In this document: positions 1-7,097 of the stretch, piece by piece | How positions within the stretch are numbered: position 1 is the stretch's first letter | Layout of the letters: the number at the start of each line of letters is the position of its first letter | Origin: DATGXB01 sp035298905 | GTDB taxonomy: Bacteria; Cyanobacteriota; Cyanobacteriia; Cyanobacteriales; Nostocaceae | Reading direction: 5' to 3' | Length of the DNA: 37,067 nucleotides | Assembly (NCBI GenBank): GCA_035298905.1 | Contig: DATGXQ010000630.1 | Location: 1 to 37,067 of the forward strand | Made by a program: the position numbers and the translations under genes | The notes under the pieces: generated by a model | Told to the model about the DNA's origin: nothing | The model's input: the letters and a program-made list of their open reading frames with translations, nothing else | Databases searched by the model: none

Positions 1-511
1 GGGGTTAGGAGGGTTATGACAGGCAGTGTTTAGGCAACAAATCATATTTCAATTAAAAATAGAAAATTAAAAATTCATGGTTGAAACAATCAGCAATATC
101 AAGGAAATTAACAATATTCGTCTTTTCATGAACATGAAAAGATTAAATAATTTTTCTCCTAAGTGTATTTACATAGGCATATTCTGTATAGCCGTAACAA
201 TATATAATATAATACTATTTTTAGGAAAGAGCATTCAGGCTAACACTTTAGTCATCTCACTTTAGACAAGATAGGCGAAAAAAAGATATTTAGCAATAAG
301 TAGGGCTTATTCTCAATAATCTTGGGAGTAATTCTCAATAACTTGACGGCAATTGGTCATTTGAGCGATCGCTAATTTGACAAATCTGATTTTCGTGATA
401 TTATCAGTATAATCCAACGGAGAGTTATAACTTAATTAAAAAATAAATAGGTATAAGAAGCGCATATAGTAGGTAAACTCTGTTCATTTTAAAACCTAGT
501 CAATCCTTGTA
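1..511. other. left-end intergenic region with palindrome and direct repeats
   Basis: No convincing gene is seen. It contains a perfect palindrome at 121-142 (10-base arms TCTTTTCATG / CATGAAAAGA, 2-base centre). Two direct copies of ATTCTCAATAA lie at 309-319 and 331-341, 22 bases apart, and a HIP1 octamer lies near 364. A 62-codon frame at 77-265 starts inside an AT-rich simple repeat and resembles no family I know, so I do not call it. Confidence 0.5.
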
Positions 512-919
512 ATGACATTAGATGAAATAACATACAAAATCAATGGTTGTGCCATGAAGGTACATAACATTTTAGGGAATGGCTTTCAAGAAGTCATTTA
601 TCAAAGATGTTTAGCCATAGAATTTAGGAATGCAGGTTTTAATTTTGGTAGAGAGGTAGAACAGATTATTTACTACAAAGGAATTGACGTTGGAACACGT
701 CGAGCAGATTTTGTTGTAGAAAATCAAATAATTGTAGAGTTAAAAGCCGTAATCAATTTAGAAGATGTACATTTAGCGCAAGCAAAAAACTATGTCGTAG
801 CATATAATTTTCCGGTGGGATTATTGATTAATTTTGGTGCTAGGAGTCTTCAGTTTAAAAAGATATATAATCCTAAATACGGATCAGGATTTACTGGATT
901 GAAGGATGAACGGGATTAA
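512..919 (+). CDS. GxxExxY family protein
   Basis: A 135-residue protein of the GxxExxY family (a PDDEXK-like domain of unknown function, common in cyanobacteria). The name-giving motif is seen near residues 22-29 as GNGFQEVIYQ. It is followed by the charged core RRADFVVENQIIVELKAV, whose D..E.K spacing looks like the PD-(D/E)XK nuclease fold, and by INFGARSLQFKKIYNPK, the usual family C-terminus. The last 10 or so residues (after NPK) are encoded by the first copy of a DNA repeat that recurs 122 bases downstream, so the native 3' end may have been replaced or extended by the repeat. Start is ATG 512. Family membership is secure; no biochemical role is established that I know of, and nuclease activity is only inferred from the fold. 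Confidence 0.85.
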   Translation: MTLDEITYKINGCAMKVHNILGNGFQEVIYQRCLAIEFRNAGFNFGREVEQIIYYKGIDVGTRRADFVVENQIIVELKAVINLEDVHLAQAKNYVVAYNFPVGLLINFGARSLQFKKIYNPKYGSGFTGLKDERD

Positions 920-1149
920 TTTTAACTTTAGGTTTTGTAGGAGCTAAGGATTGAGAATAGTAATTTTAGTTTCATCTAGTCTTTGCTCAAACATCATCGT
1001 CTAAATCAGGATTTACTGGATTGAAGGATGAACGGGATTAATTTTAACTTGGGGTTGTCTAGGAGCTAAGGATTGAGAATAAATTCCAGCTTGTGTAGGA
1101 TTTAAGGAGCAGGATTAAGAATAATAATTCTAGTTTCATCTAGTCTTTG
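883..1149 (+). repeat. diverged tandem direct-repeat block overlapping GxxExxY 3' end
   Basis: The 46 bases at 883-928 are repeated identically at 1005-1050 (both begin ATCAGGATTTACTGGATTGA). A more diverged tail follows each copy (GAGCTAAGGATTGAGAAT, then TTTCATCTAGTCTTTG). A third, weaker partial copy lies at about 1092-1149. Unit length is about 122 bases. The first copy encodes the C-terminal residues of the GxxExxY gene. Confidence 0.85.
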
Positions 1150-1292
1150 TTGATATACAGCGTTTCCCTGTCAGATGAGGTACATTAAAAAGGCTGTAAA
1201 GCTTGTAAATTAAGGGATTGACTGTACTTCACTTCAGCCGGAATGGCTATATTATCCTGTACATCCTCAAATCCTGTAAATCCTGATCGTTG
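1150..1292. repeat. spacer with inverted relative of the ATCAGGATTTAC repeat
   Basis: AATCCTGTAAATCCTGAT at about 1270-1287 is close to the reverse complement of the repeat start at 883 and 1005 (ATCAGGATTTACTGGATT). The repeat block is therefore bounded by inverted copies, and the inverted one ends just before the panB stop. Nothing else is recognised in this spacer. Confidence 0.5.
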
Positions 1293-2063
1293 TTATGGGA
1301 ATTGTCGATCGCTCACTTCTTTTATATACTCTTTTACGGCTTTAGTAATTTGTTCTCGCAAGTTAGTATAAACTTTAGCAAATGGCGGTTGTTTTTCTAA
1401 AAGTCCCAAAACGTCAGAAGTTACTAAAACTTGCCCGTCACAGTCTGTACCGGCACCAATTCCAATAGTAGGAATACTGATTTTCTGGGTGATTTCTACT
1501 GCCAATCTAGAGGGGATATGTTCTAATACTATGGAGAATGCACCCGCCTGTTCTAAGGCTATGGCTTCATTCAAAATCCTTTCTCCGGCTTCTTGGGTTT
1601 TTCCCTGTTGACGCAAACCCAACTGATGTATTGACTGTGGTGTTAAACCGACATGACCCATCACCGGAATACCCGCTTGTACTAACCGAGCTATGGTTTC
1701 TACCATTGCTGGGTAACCACCTTCTAATTTTACTGCCTGCGCTCCCGTTTCTTTTAATACTCTTCCCGCCGAATGTATTGCTTGAGTAATACTTTCTTGA
1801 TAAGTCAAAAACGGTAAATCAACTACCACTAAAGCCCGTTTTACACCTCTCTTTACAGCTTTAGCGTGGTAGATCATTTCATCTAAGGTGATTGGCAGTG
1901 TCGTTTCATACCCCAGCACCACTGCCATTGAGTCCCCTACTAAAATTAAGTCTACACCAGCTGCATCGAGGATGTGAGCGATCGCATAATCCCACGCAGT
2001 CAAGGCGACAATAGCTCGTCCTTGCTGTTTCCATTGAATTAATTGCTGTGTAGTAACCGGCAT
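1293..2063 (-). CDS. panB: 3-methyl-2-oxobutanoate hydroxymethyltransferase
   Basis: Ketopantoate hydroxymethyltransferase transfers a hydroxymethyl group from 5,10-methylene-tetrahydrofolate to 2-oxoisovalerate, the first committed step to pantothenate and CoA. It is a cytosolic (beta/alpha)8 enzyme. Visible family signatures are ALTAWDYAIA, the metal/substrate loop LILVGDSMAVVLGYETT, the strand VVVDLPFLTYQ, VKLEGG, MGHVGLTPQS and IPTIGIGAGTDCDGQVLV. The length of 256 residues is normal. A longer frame opens at TTG 2081, but those six extra residues are encoded by the AAAATTC heptamer array; ATG 2063 gives MPVTTQQLIQW, which fits the family. No clear Shine-Dalgarno is present, because the heptamer array lies directly upstream of the ATG. 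Confidence 0.95.
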   Translation of the reverse strand: MPVTTQQLIQWKQQGRAIVALTAWDYAIAHILDAAGVDLILVGDSMAVVLGYETTLPITLDEMIYHAKAVKRGVKRALVVVDLPFLTYQESITQAIHSAGRVLKETGAQAVKLEGGYPAMVETIARLVQAGIPVMGHVGLTPQSIHQLGLRQQGKTQEAGERILNEAIALEQAGAFSIVLEHIPSRLAVEITQKISIPTIGIGAGTDCDGQVLVTSDVLGLLEKQPPFAKVYTNLREQITKAVKEYIKEVSDRQFP

Positions 2064-2066
2064 AGG

Positions 2067-2097
2067 AAATTCAAAATTCAAAATTCAAAATTCAAAA
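2067..2097. repeat. AAAATTC heptamer array abutting panB start
   Basis: About four tandem copies of a 7-base unit (AAAATTC, read as GAATTTT on the coding strand) end four bases upstream of the panB ATG. The same heptamer occurs before the YciI-like gene at 36283-36314 and in the leader of the gene at 36565. Confidence 0.9.
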
Positions 2098-2107
2098 GGG
2101 TTGTAGG

Positions 2108-2291
2108 AAACAGGGAACAGGGAACAGGTGAAGCAGCGCGGTCTTCTCCCAAAGGGAGAGGCTAACGCCAAGGGGGTTTCCCCCATGAGCGACTGCTGAA
2201 CCCGAAGGGGAACAGGAGGCAATGAGGTAAGAGGTATATATACATAAAATTTTCTCCCCATCTCCCCATCTCCCCATCTCCCCATCTCCCC
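2108..2291. repeat. cluster of short repeats between panB and propeller gene
   Basis: In order: three CAGGGAA-type heptamers (2108-2128), a hairpin TCTCCC-AAA-GGGAGA (2145-2159), a hairpin GGGGG-TTT-CCCCC (2172-2184), and a period-8 array of CTCCCCAT (about 2254-2290) ending beside the propeller gene stop. Such palindromic and tandem elements are typical of Nostoc-group intergenic DNA. Frames crossing this cluster are spurious. Confidence 0.8.
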
Positions 2292-2292
2292 T

Positions 2293-3372
2293 CTACTTAA
2301 CTGCCCGACCAAAAGCTAAATGAGGTCTTGCTGTTCCCATTGTAGGCATTACCCAGGCTAAACCCTCGCTGGTTCCTACCCATAATTTATTTCCCGTATC
2401 AGGTGTAATTGTTAGCACTCGACTAGAAGGCAGTCCAGTAACTTGGTCTAACACAGCTCCCGTACTCGGATTTAATCTTAACAAACCATTTGTAGTTCCC
2501 ACCCACACACTACCATCTTTAGCAAAACGCACTGCTGTCACGTTTTTTCCCCGCAAAGGTGTGACAGAACGCATGACGATACTTGTTTTGGGGTTAATCA
2601 CCAATAATTGATTTGGCATTCCTGCCCAAATTAACCCTTCGGGACTGATAGCTAAAGCTTGTACGGTGGCGCCTGGTAATCTCTCAATGCGCTGCATAAT
2701 GTAGGCACTGGCAGTATTTACCCGCACCAGTCCATCTAGAGTCCCTACCCACAAATGACCATTAGCATCTAAGGTCATGGCATTGCCACTCACACCAGGT
2801 AAATTTTTGACTGTAGTCATCAATAAACCCTGGTCAGGGCTAATTAAAGCTAAACCACTATCGGTTCCTGCCCACAAATAACCTCTTCTATCGACTAACA
2901 AAGATAATACGCGTTTTGAAGGTAGTAGTAAATTTTGGGCTGTAATTTCGCTAGTGCGGGGGTCTACTCTAGTTAAGCCCTCATAGTTACCTACCCACAA
3001 CCGACCGACTTTATCTTGAGCTAAAGCGTCGATAGTTACATTGGGTAAACTAACACGAGATATTATTTTACCTGTATTTGGGTCAATACGCGATAGTCCC
3101 CGCCAAGAACCTACCCAAAGATTACCTGTATAATCTTTTAGTAAATTACTGATGCGGTAATCAGTTTCTTGGGTTTTTTCTAACACATCTCTTTCATCGG
3201 GAAAAGGATCAGCTAGGGGTGGTGGGGGGTCTGGTTTGTAGTTGGGGGTGTTATTAATGTATGGGCTGTTGTCTTGTTGCTGTGCTGTGGCTGGAGTAAT
3301 GCTAGGTAAAGCCACTAATCCCCAAAGTAGGGAAGTAAGCAGTAAATTAGTACGCCTATGAAAAAATACCAC
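2293..3372 (-). CDS. secreted beta-propeller protein (two-component-regulator-type propeller repeats)
   Basis: The 359-residue protein has an N-terminal signal sequence (RR-TNLLLTSLLWGLVALP, likely cut after PATA near residue 30) and a Pro-rich linker (about residues 33-60). Six to seven repeats of about 40 residues follow, with the pattern GxLWVGSxxGLxRxDPxTG (for example GRLWVGNYEGLTRVDP and GSVWVGTTNGLLRLNP). These are Reg_prop/ligand-binding-sensor propeller repeats, as in the sensory part of hybrid kinases, but no kinase or membrane domain follows, so this is a free periplasmic or outer-membrane-associated propeller. The frame opens at GTG 3372 and no internal ATG lies upstream of the signal sequence. 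Ligand and function are unknown. It may be a scaffold or sensor. Confidence 0.8.
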   Translation of the reverse strand: MVFFHRRTNLLLTSLLWGLVALPSITPATAQQQDNSPYINNTPNYKPDPPPPLADPFPDERDVLEKTQETDYRISNLLKDYTGNLWVGSWRGLSRIDPNTGKIISRVSLPNVTIDALAQDKVGRLWVGNYEGLTRVDPRTSEITAQNLLLPSKRVLSLLVDRRGYLWAGTDSGLALISPDQGLLMTTVKNLPGVSGNAMTLDANGHLWVGTLDGLVRVNTASAYIMQRIERLPGATVQALAISPEGLIWAGMPNQLLVINPKTSIVMRSVTPLRGKNVTAVRFAKDGSVWVGTTNGLLRLNPSTGAVLDQVTGLPSSRVLTITPDTGNKLWVGTSEGLAWVMPTMGTARPHLAFGRAVK

Positions 3373-4208
3373 TGTTTTATTTCCTTGAGAGATAGCAACT
3401 AAATAACTATTGCCTAAATAGGCTGGAGATTAATTACCAGTGTTCCCTCAGTTGGTAGTTTTATAAACTCTGCTCACAATTTTCTCGATCGCGCTAAATT
3501 ATTTATTTAGCTAGAACCTGGCTGTTAATATCTGATGACTGACAGCTAGATAGCTTGAGAATAGGAATACTTACAACTAAAGCTAACATTTTGTAAATCT
3601 TTCTTAACAAAATGTTTAAAATATTCTTTAATAAGAAATTCAAATCAATAAGTTAAAAACTTTCAAAGGGTAACTTATTAAATTCTTGATATATTGTGAG
3701 ACAAGTTACAAATTCTGTGGTGTGCGACCTTTTTATCCTTTGCTCACACTGTTGCTAGATGCCTAGCGACCAATGCCTCTCCCATTACATCTTTCCCACC
3801 TGAAGGAATAGTATCAGGAGAAAAAACAGGAAAGCGAGCTAAATAGCCCACTTCCTCCCAAAAATCCCTAATTTTCTAGGAATTGCTTTTATAAATGCCT
3901 TTAAAGTGCAGTGTTCCTTGAAAGTTGAGCAGGTTTAGTAGGGTATACCAAAGAGATAAAAAAGATTCTGTATTTGTGGAATGAGGAAAAAATCGAGGCA
4001 CTAAGTTGTGTATTCCAGCATGGAATCAGTCAGGTGTGGGAATTTTTCACCGCTACCAGATTCTTATTGCCTTACTCTACCCAAAGCAGTCCCTAAATTA
4101 TAAGTTTTTCTTATCTCACCTCTAAACAGAGAGTAAGAGCAAGGGTGAAAAGAAGTTGTACACAACATGATTTGATAGTAAAAAGAGTGACTTCTTGGAA
4201 GGATAAAT
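3373..4208 (+). promoter_or_regulatory. rbcL upstream region and long 5' leader
   Basis: There are 836 bases without a gene. Anabaena rbcL is known to be transcribed from start sites several hundred bases upstream, giving a long leader, and the layout here is consistent. The visible regulatory signal is the TGT-N10-ACA site at 3695-3710. A purine-rich ribosome-binding site GGAAGGA (4197-4203) precedes ATG 4209. No riboswitch family was recognised in the leader. Confidence 0.6.
3695..3710 (+). promoter_or_regulatory. NtcA/BifA-type binding site upstream of rbcL
   Basis: TGTGAGACAAGTTACA fits the TGT-N9/10-ACA consensus described for BifA/NtcA sites in Anabaena promoters including rbcL, and nearly fits GTA-N8-TAC (GTG instead of GTA). 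A weak -10 candidate, TATCCT, lies at 3734-3739, 24 bases after the TAC. This would start a leader of roughly 460 bases. The motif is seen; its use for activation or repression is inferred. Confidence 0.55.
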
Positions 4209-5639
4209 ATGTCTTACGCTCAAACGAAGACTCAGGCGAAAGCCGGGTATCAAGCCGGGGTTAAAGATTACAGACTAACTTATTACACACCTGATTACAC
4301 ACCAAAAGATACAGATATTCTGGCGGCATTCCGTGTTACACCCCAGCCTGGAGTTCCCTTTGAAGAAGCTGCTGCGGCGGTAGCGGCTGAGTCTTCCACA
4401 GGTACTTGGACAACAGTATGGACTGACTTGCTTACCGACCTCGATCGCTACAAAGGTCGTTGTTATGACATCGAACCAGTTCCCGGTGAAGATAACCAAT
4501 TTATCGCTTACATTGCTTATCCCCTGGATCTGTTTGAAGAAGGTTCTGTAACCAACATGTTTACCTCTATTGTAGGTAACGTATTTGGTTTCAAAGCATT
4601 GAAAGCACTGCGTTTGGAAGACTTACGCATTCCCGTAGCTTACTTGAAAACCTTCCAAGGACCTCCTCACGGTATCCAAGTTGAGCGTGACAAATTAAAC
4701 AAATATGGTCGTCCTTTGTTGGGTTGTACCATTAAGCCCAAATTAGGTTTGTCTGCTAAGAACTACGGACGTGCTGTATACGAGTGCTTACGCGGTGGTT
4801 TGGACTTCACCAAAGATGACGAAAACATCAACTCTGCTCCTTTCCAACGTTGGCGCGATCGCTTCTTGTTTGTAGCAGAAGCAATTGCCAAAGCACAAGC
4901 AGAAACAGGCGAAATCAAGGGTCACTACTTAAACGTAACTGCTCCTACCTGCGAAGAAATGTTGAAACGGGCTGAGTTTGCTAAAGAACTAGGCCAGCCC
5001 ATCATCATGCACGACTACCTAACCGCAGGTTTCACCGCCAACACCACCTTAGCTCGTTGGTGTCGTGATAACGGTTTATTGCTGCACATCCACCGCGCGA
5101 TGCACGCTGTAATCGACCGTCAAAAGAACCATGGTATTCACTTCCGTGTATTAGCTAAAGCTCTACGGATGTCCGGTGGTGATCACATCCACACTGGTAC
5201 AGTAGTTGGTAAACTGGAAGGCGATCGCGCCATCACCATGGGCTTCGTTGACCTGTTACGCGAAAACTACGTTGAGCAAGACAAATCTCGCGGTATCTAC
5301 TTCACCCAAGATTGGGCTTCCATGCCTGGCGTAATGGCAGTTGCTTCCGGTGGTATCCACGTATGGCACATGCCCGCACTCGTAGAAATCTTCGGTGATG
5401 ACTCCGTACTACAATTCGGTGGTGGTACACTCGGACACCCCTGGGGTAACGCTCCTGGTGCAACCGCTAACCGTGTAGCTTTAGAAGCTTGTGTCCAAGC
5501 TCGTAACGAAGGCCGCAACCTAGCTCGTGAAGGTAACGACATCATTCGTGAAGCTGCTAAATGGTCTCCTGAACTGGCTGCTGCTTGCGAACTGTGGAAA
5601 GAAATCAAGTTCGAGTTTGAGACCGTTGATACCGTCTGA
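4209..5639 (+). CDS. rbcL: RuBisCO large subunit, form IB
   Basis: Catalytic subunit of ribulose-1,5-bisphosphate carboxylase/oxygenase (CO2 fixation in the Calvin cycle, housed in carboxysomes). The 476 residues match cyanobacterial form IB length. Seen: the active-site GCTIKPKLGLS (Lys about 176), the carbamylated Lys with Mg ligands in GLDFTKDDENINS (Lys about 202, Asp and Glu 204-205), HIHRAMHAV, the loop 6 region HTGTVVGKLEGD, and the phosphate-binding SGGIHVWHMP and GGGTLGHPWGNAPGA. It is the first gene of rbcL-rbcX-rbcS, with a good Shine-Dalgarno GGAAGGA. G+C and codon use are richer than in the accessory genes downstream, as expected for a highly expressed gene. Confidence 0.99.
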   Translation: MSYAQTKTQAKAGYQAGVKDYRLTYYTPDYTPKDTDILAAFRVTPQPGVPFEEAAAAVAAESSTGTWTTVWTDLLTDLDRYKGRCYDIEPVPGEDNQFIAYIAYPLDLFEEGSVTNMFTSIVGNVFGFKALKALRLEDLRIPVAYLKTFQGPPHGIQVERDKLNKYGRPLLGCTIKPKLGLSAKNYGRAVYECLRGGLDFTKDDENINSAPFQRWRDRFLFVAEAIAKAQAETGEIKGHYLNVTAPTCEEMLKRAEFAKELGQPIIMHDYLTAGFTANTTLARWCRDNGLLLHIHRAMHAVIDRQKNHGIHFRVLAKALRMSGGDHIHTGTVVGKLEGDRAITMGFVDLLRENYVEQDKSRGIYFTQDWASMPGVMAVASGGIHVWHMPALVEIFGDDSVLQFGGGTLGHPWGNAPGATANRVALEACVQARNEGRNLAREGNDIIREAAKWSPELAAACELWKEIKFEFETVDTV

Positions 5640-5713
5640 TAAATCACAGATAGGTTTTGAGGGCTGAGTTAAAATACTCAAAACTCAAAACTCTTATCCG
5701 GCTGGGGTCAAGC

Positions 5714-6103
5714 ATGAATCTCAAGCAAATTGCGAAAGACACCGCCAAAACTCTCCAAAGTTATCTGACCTATCAAGCACTAAGGACAGTATTGGCACAG
5801 CTAGGCGAAACAAATCCACCTTTAGCCTTATGGTTGCACAACTTTTCCTCTGGTAAAGTCCAAAACGGAGAAGAATTTATTGAGCAGCTATTTCGAGAAA
5901 AGGCAGATTTGGCACTGCGAATTATGACTGTCAGAGAACACATAGCCGAAGAAGTAATTGATTTTTTACCGGAAATGGTTCGCACTGGCATTCAGCAAGC
6001 CAACATGGAACAGCGCCGCCAGCATCTAGAACGCATCACGCAACTCGAACTATCACACCCCAGCCCTGAAGTCAATACTAACGAAGATAATTTATCTAGT
6101 TAG
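5714..6103 (+). CDS. rbcX: RuBisCO assembly chaperone RbcX
   Basis: RbcX is a dimeric, all-helical chaperone that binds the C-terminal tail of newly folded RbcL and helps form the L8 core before small subunits dock. The 129-residue protein starts MNLKQIAKDTAKTLQSYLTY and has the conserved helices with YQALRTVLAQLGETNPPLALWL and AEEVIDFLPEMVRTGI. The C-terminus is a variable polar tail. A longer frame opens at 5657, but ATG 5714 matches the family N-terminus. It sits between rbcL (74-base gap) and rbcS (45-base gap), the standard Nostoc-group arrangement. Confidence 0.97.
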   Translation: MNLKQIAKDTAKTLQSYLTYQALRTVLAQLGETNPPLALWLHNFSSGKVQNGEEFIEQLFREKADLALRIMTVREHIAEEVIDFLPEMVRTGIQQANMEQRRQHLERITQLELSHPSPEVNTNEDNLSS

Positions 6104-6148
6104 TTTCAGTTATCCCAGTAGTAAAAATCGCCCTTCATCTATTTAGCT

Positions 6149-6478
6149 ATGCAAACCTTACCAAAAGAGCGTCGTTACGAAACCCTTTCTTATCTTCCCC
6201 CCCTCTCCGACGCACAAATTGAGAAGCAAGTTCAGTATATTCTCAGCCAAGGTTATATCCCAGCAATTGAGTTTAACGAAACTTCCGAGCCTACCGAACT
6301 CTATTGGACATTGTGGAAGTTGCCCTTATTTAACGCTAAAACCACCCGTGAAGTATTGAGCGAAGTACAAGCTTGCCGTTCTCAATATCCTACCCACTAC
6401 ATTCGTGTTGTAGGTTTTGACAACATCAAGCAGTGCCAAATTCTCAGCTTCATCGTTCATAAACCCAACAGATACTAA
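6149..6478 (+). CDS. rbcS: RuBisCO small subunit
   Basis: The 109-residue small subunit caps the L8 core to make the L8S8 holoenzyme. Diagnostic sequence includes ERRYETLSYLPPLSDAQI at the N-terminus, the GYIPAIEFNE region, YWTLWKLPLFN, and RVVGFDNIKQCQ near the C-terminus. The length is normal for cyanobacterial RbcS, without the plant transit peptide. It is the last gene of the operon and is followed by a strong hairpin terminator at 6511-6541. Confidence 0.99.
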   Translation: MQTLPKERRYETLSYLPPLSDAQIEKQVQYILSQGYIPAIEFNETSEPTELYWTLWKLPLFNAKTTREVLSEVQACRSQYPTHYIRVVGFDNIKQCQILSFIVHKPNRY

Positions 6479-6510
6479 AATCTGATTCGGTTTAAATAAT
6501 TAATCACAGA

Positions 6511-6541
6511 AAGGGAGGTAAATCATTATACCTCCTTTTTT
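6511..6541 (+). terminator. rho-independent terminator of the rbc operon
   Basis: Stem GGAGGTA (6514-6520) pairs with TACCTCC (6529-6535) around an 8-base loop. It can be extended at the base by G-T and A-T pairs and is followed by six T (6536-6541). It lies 33 bases after the rbcS stop. Confidence 0.9.
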
Positions 6542-6647
6542 GCATTTACAGAAAAATACCAATGTAAAGACAGAGGTAAAGTGATTTTTTTTAGTTTTTG
6601 ATAGAATTAGGAGTTGAGTAGCAAGTACAAAGCTAAAGGTAGTAATT

Positions 6648-6713
6648 ATGCAGCAAATTACTCTGGCTCAAGCGTCTCAACATCTCGAAGAATTTAAGGA
6701 GTATATAGAATGA
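6648..6713 (+). pseudogene. Phd/YefM-type antitoxin remnant with internal deletion
   Basis: A 21-codon frame reads MQQITLAQASQHLEEFKEYIE. The start MQQITLAQASQHL matches the N-terminus of Phd/YefM-like antitoxins, and the end EFKEYIE matches their usual C-terminus (DFKEYxx). The roughly 50-60 residues normally between, which hold the DNA-binding and dimerisation core, are missing. This looks like an in-frame internal deletion that joined the two ends. The stop overlaps the start of the following PIN-domain remnant in ATGA, the classic antitoxin-toxin coupling. It cannot make a functional antitoxin as read. Confidence 0.7.
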
Positions 6714-7089
6714 AGCAATTGTTGGATACTCATACTTTACTTTGGTTTACTATGGGTAATCCAAGAATCAGCGATCATTTGAGATTACAAATAGAGAATA
6801 ACGACAATTTATTGAGTATTGCTAGTGTTTGGGAAATGGCCATTAAATACAAGGTAAACTCACTTTAAATATGAGTTTTGATGATATTGTTCAACAGCAA
6901 ATAATTGGAAACGGTATTACATTAAAACAAATTAACACAAAACATATTTCAGTTATAACTCAGTTACCGCTACATCATAAAGATCCTTTTGACAGAATTT
7001 TGATTGCACAGGCAATAGTAGCAAACATACCTATAATAAGTGCTGATCCAAAATTTGATGACTATCCTGTACAGCGTTTGTGGTTATAG
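6710..7089 (+). pseudogene. VapC-like PIN-domain toxin, frameshifted
   Basis: The first frame (6710-6868) encodes KQLLDTHTLLWFTMGNPR and SIASVWEMAIKYK, the N-terminal half of a PIN-domain ribonuclease with the first acidic residue (LDTH) and the WE motif. It stops at TAA 6866. The second half is in another frame: GKLTLNMSFDDIVQQQ from about 6853, then HHKDPFDRILIAQA and IISADPKFDDYPVQRLWL, ending at 7089. Reading across, a family sequence of the form AIKY-xLG-KLTL would be restored by adding about 4 bases near 6850, so a small deletion is the likely lesion. PIN toxins cleave tRNA or mRNA and need a partner antitoxin, which is also broken here. Confidence 0.8.
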
Positions 7090-7097
7090 AGATCAAT

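Noticed and set aside
77..265. 62-codon plus-strand frame near the left edge
   Set aside because: It begins within an AT-rich simple repeat, spans the palindrome at 121-142, and has no recognised family or ribosome-binding site.
2256..2290. CTCCCCAT array considered as a CRISPR or minisatellite
   Set aside because: The unit is 8 bases with no spacers, so it is a simple tandem repeat.
2085..2312. Minus-strand frames between panB and the propeller gene
   Set aside because: They consist of translated tandem repeats (MGRWGDGEMGRW) and hairpins.
5297..5647. 116-codon frame antisense to rbcL
   Set aside because: It is a shadow of the highly constrained rbcL coding sequence.
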